From Acidobacteriota bacterium (GTDB lineage: Bacteria; Acidobacteriota; Blastocatellia; Pyrinomonadales; Pyrinomonadaceae): a stretch of 6,156 nt of DNA. How positions within the stretch are numbered: the first letter of the stretch is position 1; every line of letters starts with the position of its first letter. Shown here piece by piece: positions 1-6,156 of the stretch. Position numbers and translations under genes: made by a program. The notes under the pieces were generated by a model. That model was not told the origin of the DNA. It was given only the letters and a program-made list of their open reading frames with translations, and searched no databases. The stretch spans positions 1-6,156 of the forward strand of contig JAFBAJ010000044.1 of NCBI GenBank assembly GCA_019247865.1, read 5' to 3'.

Positions 1-1
1 G

Positions 2-1369
<1,368 letters not shown>

Positions 1370-1370
1370 T

Positions 1371-1476
1371 GTTCTTAGTGCTTTGTGCTTTGTGCTTTGT
1401 TCTTTGCACGTTTATCTGAACTTGAATGATAAACTTCACGCAGGTTAAAAGAAACAAAGCACAAAGAGCTAAGAAC
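1371..1476. repeat. Imperfect inverted repeat with nested hairpin in the glucosidase-gdh spacer
   Basis: The left arm begins right after the glucosidase stop and contains three GTGCTTT-type heptamers. Its bases 1388-1401 (CTTTGTGCTTTGTT) pair perfectly with 1453-1466, and 1371-1378 (GTTCTTAG) pair with 1469-1476, with a bulge on the left arm between the two blocks. The loop holds a second hairpin, GTTTATC at 1410-1416 with GATAAAC at 1428-1434. The whole structure could form in the mRNA leader of gdh or act as a terminator or attenuator after the glucosidase. I see no transposase or clear target duplication. Function is inferred only from the pairing. Confidence 0.7.
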
Positions 1477-1507
1477 AAAGAACAAGGAGCTAAGAACAAA
1501 GAACAAG
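1466..1507 (+). repeat. Perfect tandem repeat, 2 x 21 bp
   Basis: Two identical 21-bp units lie at 1466-1486 and 1487-1507. Each begins GAGCTAAG and ends AGAACAAG, and a partial third unit (GAG) follows at 1508-1510. The second unit plus the partial third creates the AAGGAG ribosome binding site of gdh, so the repeat is physically part of the translation signal. The unit length is a multiple of three, which keeps the frame open upstream of gdh and produces a spurious N-terminal extension in frame. The first unit overlaps the right arm of the neighbouring inverted repeat. Confidence 0.85.
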
Positions 1508-1510
1508 GAG
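1505..1510 (+). promoter_or_regulatory. Ribosome binding site that fixes the gdh start
   Basis: AAGGAG lies five bases before the ATG at 1516. An in-frame ATG at 1426 would add thirty Lys/Asn/Gln-rich residues that are only the translated repeat, and it has no comparable site. The site is built from the 21-bp tandem repeat. Confidence 0.8.
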
Positions 1511-1515
1511 TCAAA

Positions 1516-2619
1516 ATGAAAGCAATCGCAGTCTTCCCCGGGAAGCCGGACAGCGTGCATCTGGCGGAGATGCAACAGCCGCAGGTCGCTGATGTCGCGG
1601 ACGGGCGCGGCGTGCTGGTCAAAGTCCTGCGCGTCGGCGTGGACGGCACGGACAAAGAGATCAACGCGGCCGAGTACGGAGCCGCGCCGCCCGGCTACGA
1701 TTTTCTGGTCATCGGACATGAGGGCTTCGGACGGGTCGAGGCCGTCGGCGAGAACGTCAAAGAGGTCCAGCCCGGCGATTACGTCGTGGCGACCGTGCGC
1801 CGACCGGGCCACAGCATCTACGACCTCATCGGCACGAACGACATGACCACCGACGAGACGTACTACGAGCGCGGCATCAACCTGCTGCACGGCTACCTGG
1901 CGGAGCATTACGTGGAGAGCGCGGACTTCATCGTCAAGATTCCGCAGGGGCTCAAGCACGTCGGCGTGCTGCTGGAGCCGATGTCCGTCATCGAGAAAGG
2001 CATCACGCAGGCTTACGAGATACAGCGTCGCCTGCGAGTCTGGCGACCTAAGCGCGCGGCCGTGCTCGGCGCGGGCACGATCGGCCTGCTCGCGACGCTT
2101 GGCTTGAGATTGCGCGGTCTCGAAGTCGTCACCTTCGGCAAGACGCCGAAGCCTTATCTCAATTCCGAGCTGGTCGAAGCCATCGGCGCGAGCTATGAGA
2201 CGACGACCGACCTGCCCGTCATCGAGGGCGCGAAAAAGTACGGCGGCTTTGACCTGATGTTCGAGGCGACTGGCTACTCGCCGCTCGTCTTCGACAGCAT
2301 GCAGGCGCTCGGCAAGAACGGCGTACTCGTCGTCTCCAGCGTCACGGGCGGCGACCGCAAAGTGGAAGTTCCGGCCGACAAGATCAACCTCGGTTTCGTG
2401 CTCGGCAACAAGGTGATGGTCGGAACGGTCAACGCCAACCGCGAATATTTCGAGCGGGGCGTGAGCGACATGGCGCAGGCCGAAGCCGAATATCCCGGCT
2501 GGCTCTCGCGCCTCCTGACGCATCCGGTCAAAGGGCTCGAAAATTATCAACAGATGTTCGACTACCTGACGAATGCGAAGGATGCCATCAAGGTCTACTG
2601 TGAGGTGGCGGCGGAGTAA
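1516..2619 (+). CDS. gdh: Glucose 1-dehydrogenase, zinc-type MDR family, haloarchaeal-like
   Basis: This 367-residue protein is the usual length for archaeal-type glucose dehydrogenases, which oxidise glucose to gluconolactone with NAD(P)+. Its motifs follow the Haloferax enzyme as I recall it: LRVGVDGTD near residues 38-46, GHE at 67-69, RRPG, YYERGI, HGY, and [10 protein letters not shown] at 152-161. The predicted catalytic zinc ligands are Asp43, His68, Glu69 and Glu154. Asp43 stands where most family members have Cys. The four-cysteine structural zinc lobe is absent; the only Cys is close to the C-terminus. The Rossmann motif GAGTIG is at 185-190, followed by FGKTPKP near 207-213, whose lysines could bind the NADP 2'-phosphate (inference). 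The start at 1516 is chosen for its AAGGAG site. The gene probably shares a transcript with the next gene, 37 bp away. A related sugar or polyol dehydrogenase is possible but less likely. Confidence 0.85.
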   Translation: MKAIAVFPGKPDSVHLAEMQQPQVADVADGRGVLVKVLRVGVDGTDKEINAAEYGAAPPGYDFLVIGHEGFGRVEAVGENVKEVQPGDYVVATVRRPGHSIYDLIGTNDMTTDETYYERGINLLHGYLAEHYVESADFIVKIPQGLKHVGVLLEPMSVIEKGITQAYEIQRRLRVWRPKRAAVLGAGTIGLLATLGLRLRGLEVVTFGKTPKPYLNSELVEAIGASYETTTDLPVIEGAKKYGGFDLMFEATGYSPLVFDSMQALGKNGVLVVSSVTGGDRKVEVPADKINLGFVLGNKVMVGTVNANREYFERGVSDMAQAEAEYPGWLSRLLTHPVKGLENYQQMFDYLTNAKDAIKVYCEVAAE

Positions 2620-2656
2620 GGACGGGTTCAGAAAACGAAAGCACACAAGAGGGAAT

Positions 2657-3724
2657 ATGAATTACAAAGTTTTGCTGCTGGCGTCGACGGTCATCGTCTC
2701 CGCCGGTCTGATCTACGCTTTGGCGGGAGCTTCGAAGCGAAGCGGCGCGGGCAATGCGCCGTCTGCGACCGCGACTGCCGGTGAGTCCGGCGCGGATGTG
2801 CCGGGCGATGCGACGGACGTGCTCATCAGCGCACGCAGGGCGCGGCGCGCGCCGGAACTGGCGGCGGGCGACTGGATCAATTCGGAGGCGATGACGCTCG
2901 CATCTCTCAAGGGGAAAGTCGTCCTCGTGGATTTCTGGACGTTCGGCTGCTACAACTGCCGCAACACTCTGCCCGCTTTGAAGAGGTGGGATGCAAGCTA
3001 TCGCGGGCAGGGACTGACCATCATCGGCGTTCATTCGCCGGAGTTCGACCGCGAGAAGGTGCTCGCCAACGTGCAGCGCGAGGTGCGCTCGCTTGGCATC
3101 AACTATCCGGTCGTGACCGACAACGAATACGAGACCTGGAACGCCTTCGACATACACGCCTGGCCGACCGTCATCCTGCTCGACAAACAGGGGCGCATCC
3201 GCTGGACGCACATCGGCGAAGGCATGTATACGGAGACTGAGAACGCGATCAAAAAACTGCTGGCCGAAGAGAGCGAGCAGACAAAGACAACGGCGCGCGT
3301 GCCGAAAGGAATTGTGATGACAGACAAAATCGAGAAGACGGATGAAGAGTGGCGCAAAGAGCTGACGCCCGAACAATATTACGTGACCAGAGAAAAGGGG
3401 ACGGAGCGCGCCTTCACCGGCGCGTACTGGGACAACCACGAGCAGGGCATCTACTACTGCGTCGCCTGCGGGCAGGCGCTCTTCGGCTCCGACACGAAGT
3501 ATGAGTCCGGCACCGGCTGGCCGAGCTTCTACCAGCCGCTCGCCGCAGAGAGCGTCGAGACGGAGACGGACGATACACTCGGCGTGCGCCGCACAGAGGT
3601 CAAGTGCCACCGCTGCGGCGCACACCTCGGCCACGTCTTCGAGGACGGCCCGCGCCCGACCGGCCTCCGCTACTGCATGAACTCCGCCGCCCTCAAGTTC
3701 GTGAAGGACGAAGAGAGCAAGTAA
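2657..3724 (+). CDS. msrB: Anchored or exported thioredoxin-like / methionine sulfoxide reductase B fusion
   Basis: The 355-residue protein has three parts. Residues 5-25 are hydrophobic after a lysine, a signal anchor or a signal peptide (ALA-G could be a cleavage site), followed by an Ala/Gly/Ser-rich linker. Residues about 65-205 form a TlpA/AhpC-like thioredoxin domain with WTFGCYNC (CxxC at 98-101) and the cis-proline motif AWPT (Pro170). Residues about 228-350 form a complete MsrB domain, which reduces methionine-R-sulfoxide: zinc CxxC pairs at 268/271 and 317/320, GWPSF, HLGHVF, and catalytic Cys340 in RYCMNSAAL. The usual resolving Cys (SGCGWPSF in E. coli) is Thr286 here, so the fused CxxC may reduce the enzyme directly (inference). 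The start at 2657 has GAGGG just upstream; the in-frame ATG at 2573 overlaps gdh and gives an Arg-rich, non-signal N-terminus. The domain order recalls Neisseria PilB without its MsrA domain. Confidence 0.9.
   Translation: MNYKVLLLASTVIVSAGLIYALAGASKRSGAGNAPSATATAGESGADVPGDATDVLISARRARRAPELAAGDWINSEAMTLASLKGKVVLVDFWTFGCYNCRNTLPALKRWDASYRGQGLTIIGVHSPEFDREKVLANVQREVRSLGINYPVVTDNEYETWNAFDIHAWPTVILLDKQGRIRWTHIGEGMYTETENAIKKLLAEESEQTKTTARVPKGIVMTDKIEKTDEEWRKELTPEQYYVTREKGTERAFTGAYWDNHEQGIYYCVACGQALFGSDTKYESGTGWPSFYQPLAAESVETETDDTLGVRRTEVKCHRCGAHLGHVFEDGPRPTGLRYCMNSAALKFVKDEESK
3305..3310 (+). promoter_or_regulatory. Possible internal ribosome binding site for MsrB alone
   Basis: AAAGGA lies six bases before an in-frame ATG at 3317 (Met221 of the fusion), exactly at the junction between the thioredoxin domain and the MsrB domain. 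Initiation here would give a 135-residue MsrB without the export signal, the usual size and start of a free-standing cytoplasmic MsrB ([12 protein letters not shown] is a typical start). It may instead be a relic of the gene fusion. Confidence 0.45.
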
Positions 3725-3730
3725 AAACAG

Positions 3731-3826
3731 GTTTCACGCAAAGGCGCAAAGGGAAAACCAAAGCTCGCTCATATCATTTAAAGCATTTGCGGGCTTCCGT
3801 CTTATCTTTGCGCCTTTGCGTGAAAC
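3731..3826. repeat. Inverted-repeat element, copy 1 (probable bidirectional terminator)
   Basis: Perfect 21-bp arms at 3731-3751 (starting GTTTCACGCAAAGG) and 3806-3826 enclose a 54-base loop. The arms contain CGCAAAG twice. Five Ts follow on the plus strand at 3827-3831, and a run of five Ts lies just beyond the other arm on the minus strand. The element sits six bases after the trx-msrB stop and ends 19 bases before the stop of the converging minus-strand frame, so it is placed as a terminator for both strands. It shares arms and most of its inner sequence with the copy at 4689-4771. Confidence 0.9.
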
Positions 3827-3845
3827 TTTTTCTATCCCGCCAAAC

Positions 3846-3974
3846 TCACCAGCCACGGAATCCTTTGAGATAATAGGAGCGCGCGAATCCCGCGAGCACG
3901 ATCAGTGGAATCAAAATCGCCGCCCACAGGTAGAGGCGGCGGTCGCGCTTGCTCTGATAAATATTCGTTGCCAC
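3846..3974 (-). pseudogene. 42-residue membrane ORF, probable truncated N-terminus of a larger membrane protein
   Basis: The minus strand encodes 42 residues from a GTG at 3974, with GGAG seven bases upstream (plus-strand 3982-3985). The start is basic and polar (ATNIYQSKRDRR), followed by one hydrophobic segment (LYLWAAILIPLIVLAGFA) and then RSYYLKGFRGW and a stop. The pattern of basic start, one helix ending GFA, then (S/T)YYL resembles the beginning of multi-helix membrane proteins of unknown function that I recall from acidobacteria, which continue after this point with Pro-rich and His-containing helices. Here the frame stops at once and the inverted-repeat element follows 19 bases later. 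I therefore read it as a gene cut short, possibly by arrival of the element. A genuine small single-helix protein cannot be excluded. Confidence 0.5.
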
Positions 3975-4178
3975 AGGGGGTCTCCGGCAAAGAAAAGATG
4001 GGGTCGAGCAGAAAGCGGCGCTATCTTACTGAAAGAAAGAATCTCGCGCAAAGCAATTTCACTTCGACCGGCCGCGCAGATTTAGCATATACTCCGGCCT
4101 GCTTAAACCGTAGCGTAGGGAAATGACTCACCGCCATTTCCATTCCCTTCAACCCACGCCCAGAGTATAGGAGAGCAC
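3975..4178. other. Divergent spacer and leader of the exported protein gene
   Basis: No convincing gene is visible here. The stretch separates the minus-strand 42-codon frame from the plus-strand exported protein. It holds a possible promoter for the latter and a 7-bp hairpin, GGAAATG at 4119-4125 with CATTTCC at 4135-4141, about 37 bases before the ATG. No tRNA or riboswitch pattern was recognised. Confidence 0.4.
4063..4093 (+). promoter_or_regulatory. Possible sigma-70-like promoter of the exported protein gene
   Basis: TATACT at 4088-4093 is a good -10 candidate in a locally AT-rich stretch. The best -35 candidate is TTCGAC at 4063-4068 with a 19-base spacer, which is weak. The gene begins 85 bases further on. 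Confidence 0.3.
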
Positions 4179-4682
4179 ATGCGAAAACATATCCTGACCC
4201 TGACCCTTATTGTTCTCGTTGCGACGGCCAGCGTTGCCATCGGCCACAACTCCGGCTCGAATAAGAATTATGTCTCCGCCGCTGAGCTGACAGAGCTGCT
4301 CAAAGAGGACGGCTACAGCGTGCGCGTGTACAGGGACGGCTCGTATGAAGTGATGCGCGCGCCGGTCGCAAAGCCGGTCACGACGTTAGACCCGGACGAC
4401 GTGCTGGATGCAATCAGCGCCGCGCGCGGCGACACCAACCGGAATGCACGGTGGGATGACCTTCTGGTGAACTCCATCGGCGACTTCAACAGTCTGGTCA
4501 ACGTCGGACAGCCCAACGCGGGCTTTCGGATGGACACGCTGGTCGTCGGCTCCCAGCAGTATTTCGCCAATTCTCCGTCCGAGGTGGACGAGCTTCCGCA
4601 GTCGCCCACACTGGCCGAGATCGAGAGCAACGTGAGACAGCAAAGAGCTGCGCTCAGCGCCGCCGGGATCATCTCACATTAA
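4179..4682 (+). CDS. Small exported protein of unknown function
   Basis: I do not recognise a family. The 167-residue protein starts with a clear signal peptide: MRKH, a hydrophobic core to about residue 20, and a plausible cleavage after AIG (residue 22) before HNSGSNKN. The mature part is acidic and has no cysteine. It contains YSVRVYRDGSYEVMR at about 46-60, which looks like a beta-hairpin, and GDTNRNARWDD at about 84-94, a spacing of Asp and Asn reminiscent of a calcium loop but lacking a full EF-hand or dockerin pattern. The end, from about 143, is probably helical (LAEIESNVRQQRAAL). AGGAG at 4169-4173 lies five bases before the ATG, which supports this start. The gene stands alone, with its own leader upstream and an inverted-repeat element seven bases after its stop. 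Confidence 0.75.
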   Translation: MRKHILTLTLIVLVATASVAIGHNSGSNKNYVSAAELTELLKEDGYSVRVYRDGSYEVMRAPVAKPVTTLDPDDVLDAISAARGDTNRNARWDDLLVNSIGDFNSLVNVGQPNAGFRMDTLVVGSQQYFANSPSEVDELPQSPTLAEIESNVRQQRAALSAAGIISH

Positions 4683-4688
4683 AGACAG

Positions 4689-4771
4689 GGTTCACGCAAA
4701 GGCGCAAAGAAAAGACGGAAGAGCGCGAACTGGGCGTGCTTTCGTTTTCCCTTTGCGCCTTTGCGTGAACC
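4689..4771. repeat. Inverted-repeat element, copy 2, opposite orientation
   Basis: Perfect 21-bp arms at 4689-4709 (starting GGTTCACGCAAAGG) and 4751-4771 enclose a 41-base loop. Read on the minus strand, the loop matches that of the copy at 3731-3826: its first 17 bases differ at two positions and its last 12 at one, while the middle (12 versus 25 bases) is unrelated. The arms differ from copy 1 at only one position plus its partner (GG.../...CC here, GT.../...AC there). The element fills the gap between the exported protein stop (4682) and the converging cupredoxin stop (4775), with TTTT following on the plus strand, so a bidirectional terminator role is likely. Confidence 0.9.
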
Positions 4772-4774
4772 GTT

Positions 4775-5152
4775 TTACTGCGCGATGAGCTTTCCACGCA
4801 TCATGTTCATGCCGCAGGTGAACTCGTATTCGCCTGGACGCGCGGGCGTGATCTCGATGGAGACGGTCTGGTCTTGCGGCAGGTGCGCGCGTTTGCCGAA
4901 GTCTGGCAGGACGACCTCTTCCCCGCAGGTCGAAGCCTCGCGGCGCGTGAAGTTCAAACGCACTGGCCGCCCTGCCTGAACCATGATCGCGGAAGGCTGA
5001 TAACCGCCCCTGACCGTGACCTCTATCTCCTGCACGCCGCGCTCGCCGGTCGCGGCCGACACGGCTTCGTCCTTCCAGAGCCAGAAGTACCACACGATCC
5101 ACGCGATGAGCGCGAACCCCGCCAGCGTCACCAGCAACGAACTCATACTCAT
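4775..5152 (-). CDS. Membrane-anchored cupredoxin-like copper-binding protein
   Basis: The 125-residue protein has an N-terminal membrane helix (residues about 4-26, ending in WYFWLWKDE) and then a small cupredoxin-type beta domain (about 41-125). The pattern matches EfeO-type cupredoxin domains often found beside copper ATPases: GGYQPSAIMVQAGRPVRLNF, STCGEEVVLPDFG (Cys76), and EYEFTCGMNMMRGKLI (Cys113, Met115, Met117, Met118). The Cys and Met residues are the likely copper ligands, and the classical blue-copper His ligands are not obvious. The domain probably faces the periplasm or outside. The ATG at 5152 overlaps the copA stop as ATGA and has AAGGAG eight bases upstream, so translation is coupled to copA. 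It may accept or buffer Cu(I) exported by CopA (inference from context). The Met at residue 3 is an alternative start with worse spacing. Confidence 0.85.
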   Translation of the reverse strand: MSMSSLLVTLAGFALIAWIVWYFWLWKDEAVSAATGERGVQEIEVTVRGGYQPSAIMVQAGRPVRLNFTRREASTCGEEVVLPDFGKRAHLPQDQTVSIEITPARPGEYEFTCGMNMMRGKLIAQ

Positions 5153-6156
5153 ACAGCTTTCTCCTTCAACGTCCGCGCCGCAAAGAACCTCAGACGATTG
5201 GCATTGGTCACGACCGTGATGCTCGAAGCGGCCATCGCCGCGCCCGCGATGATGGGCGAGAGCAGGAGGCCGAAGACCGGATAGAGGACTCCGGCGGCGA
5301 TGGGAATGCCGAGCGCGTTGTAGATAAAAGCTCCGAAGAGGTTCTGCCGGATATTCTTCAGAGTCGCGCGCGAGACTTCGATCGCGGTCACGACGCCGCG
5401 CAGGCTCCCGCCGACGAGCGTGATGTCCGCCGCTTCAATCGCCACGTCCGTGCCCGTCCCGATGGCGAAACCGATGTCCGCCTGTGCCAGGGCCGGAGCG
5501 TCGTTGATGCCGTCTCCAACCATGCCGACTAAAAGATGCGCGTCCGTCTGTAAGAGCTCGATCTGCCGCGCCTTCTCTTCCGGCAGGACTTCGGCCAGCA
5601 CGCGCTCGATGCCCGCCTGCCGCGCGATGGCGCGCGCCGTGCGCTCGTTATCGCCCGTCATCATCACGACTTCGAGACCCATCCGTTGCAGGACGCGTAT
5701 GGCCGCAAGCGAGTCTTCCTTGAGCGTGTCCGCGACGGCGATGATGCCTGCGGGCCGTCCGTCCACGGCGACGAACATCGGCGTCTTGCCTTCGTCCGCG
5801 AGACGCGACGCGCTCTGCTCAAATTCATTCAGCGAGACGCCTGCGCGCTCCAACAGCTTGCGGTTGCCGACCTGCACACGCCTGCCCTCGACGGTCGCTT
5901 CGACGCCGTGACCTGGCACGGCATTGAATGCTTCCGGCTCCGACGCTTCGATGCCGCGCGTGCGTGCGCCCGCGACGATGGCTGCGGCCAGTGGATGCTC
6001 GCTCTGTTTGTCCGCGGCGGCGGCGAGCCGCAACAGCTCCTCTTCATCAAAGCTCTCAAACGGCAGCACGTCCGTCAGCTCCGGCCTCCCTTTGGTGATC
6101 GTGCCGGTCTTGTCCAGAACGATGACCTTCAGATGCGAGGCAGTCTCCAGCGCCTC
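5149..6156 (-). CDS. copA: Copper-exporting P1B-type ATPase, C-terminal part (5' end outside window)
   Basis: The frame is open to the right edge; the GTG at 6069 is internal. The visible 335 residues begin just before the phosphorylation site DKTGTIT (Asp15 of the visible part). They cover the P and N domains and the last two membrane helices: SEHPL (52-56, the P1B marker), GHG (82-84), TGDN (167-170) and GDGINDAP (214-221). The helices contain FIYN (Tyr279-Asn280) and AMAASS (Met308, Ser311-Ser312). The YN and MxxSS residues are the Cu(I) ligands of the P1B-1 subgroup, so copper export rather than zinc or cadmium transport is expected. The N-terminal metal-binding domains and first six helices are outside. 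The stop overlaps the cupredoxin start in an ATGA, indicating an operon. The expected role is ATP-driven export of Cu(I) from the cytoplasm. Confidence 0.93.
   Translation of the reverse strand, partial: EALETASHLKVIVLDKTGTITKGRPELTDVLPFESFDEEELLRLAAAADKQSEHPLAAAIVAGARTRGIEASEPEAFNAVPGHGVEATVEGRRVQVGNRKLLERAGVSLNEFEQSASRLADEGKTPMFVAVDGRPAGIIAVADTLKEDSLAAIRVLQRMGLEVVMMTGDNERTARAIARQAGIERVLAEVLPEEKARQIELLQTDAHLLVGMVGDGINDAPALAQADIGFAIGTGTDVAIEAADITLVGGSLRGVVTAIEVSRATLKNIRQNLFGAFIYNALGIPIAAGVLYPVFGLLLSPIIAGAAMAASSITVVTNANRLRFFAARTLKEKAV
5161..5166 (-). promoter_or_regulatory. Ribosome binding site of the cupredoxin gene, inside copA
   Basis: On the minus strand AAGGAG lies eight bases before the ATG at 5152, within the last codons of copA. 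With the ATGA overlap it supports re-initiation after copA and decides the cupredoxin start. Confidence 0.75.

Noticed and set aside
1371..1510. CRISPR array
   Set aside because: The 21-bp units abut without spacers and there are only two; the other repeats are single palindromes about 1 kb apart.
1426..1515. N-terminal extension of gdh from the ATG at 1426
   Set aside because: The extra residues are the translated tandem repeat and the real family N-terminus ([10 protein letters not shown]) begins at 1516 behind AAGGAG.
1375..2646. 423-codon open frame antisense to gdh
   Set aside because: It lies opposite a clearly recognisable enzyme, has no recognisable domain and an Arg/His/Asp-rich composition typical of shadow frames in GC-rich DNA; its end runs into the spacer repeat.
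2573..2656. N-terminal extension of the Trx-MsrB gene from the ATG at 2573
   Set aside because: It overlaps the gdh 3' end, is Arg/Lys-rich, and would bury the signal sequence that begins at 2657.
2588..3634. 348-codon open frame antisense to the Trx-MsrB gene
   Set aside because: The plus strand encodes conserved catalytic motifs over the same span; the antisense product shows no motif or sensible start signal.
3816..4126. Plus-strand frames at 3816-4085 and 3905-4126
   Set aside because: No recognisable domain, low-complexity basic composition, and they overlap the better-supported minus-strand membrane frame and the leader of the exported protein.
4692..5102. 136-codon minus-strand frame overlapping the cupredoxin gene
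   Set aside because: It is an Arg-rich alternate frame of the cupredoxin gene and its C-terminal end is translated inverted repeat.
5420..5911. 163-codon plus-strand frame opposite copA
   Set aside because: Ser/Ala/Arg-rich shadow of the ATPase, whose motifs are unambiguous on the minus strand.

Overview
The window comes from a GC-rich bacterium whose spacers carry interspersed, AT-richer repeats. The long GH63-like glucosidase, the haloarchaeal-style glucose dehydrogenase, the CopA/cupredoxin pair and the inverted repeats built from CAAAG-type words together suggest an acidobacterium, possibly of the Blastocatellia. That assignment is recalled family knowledge, not proof; no rRNA or other marker is present.

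Layout, left to right. (1) Plus strand, 2-1369: the last 455 residues of a GH63/MGH1-like alpha-glucosidase, cut by the left edge. (2) 1370-1515: a repeat-rich spacer with a long imperfect inverted repeat, a nested hairpin and a perfect 2 x 21-bp tandem repeat that also supplies the ribosome binding site of the next gene. (3) 1516-2619: a zinc-type glucose 1-dehydrogenase of the haloarchaeal kind. (4) 2657-3724: a membrane-anchored or secreted fusion of a TlpA-like thioredoxin domain to methionine sulfoxide reductase B, with a credible internal start for MsrB alone. (5) 3725-4178: a MITE-like or terminator-like inverted repeat, a 42-codon minus-strand reading frame that looks like the stump of a larger membrane protein, and the leader of the next gene. 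(6) 4179-4682: a small exported protein of unknown function. (7) 4689-4771: a second copy of the inverted repeat, in the opposite orientation. (8) Minus strand, 4775-6156: a translationally coupled copper operon, copA (cut by the right edge) followed by an anchored cupredoxin.

How the parts may work together. The glucosidase and the dehydrogenase form a plausible release-and-oxidise pair for glucose. The Trx-MsrB fusion repairs oxidised methionine outside the cytoplasm and may be its own electron donor, because its MsrB domain lacks the usual resolving cysteine. CopA exports Cu(I), and the cupredoxin could bind it on the outer face. Copper and methionine oxidation are linked stresses, but the two groups are on opposite strands and nothing here shows shared control.

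The most unusual signal is in the spacers. Two copies of one repeat family, each with perfect 21-bp arms, lie exactly between pairs of converging stop codons. A second family, built from similar CAAAG words, lies in front of the dehydrogenase gene.
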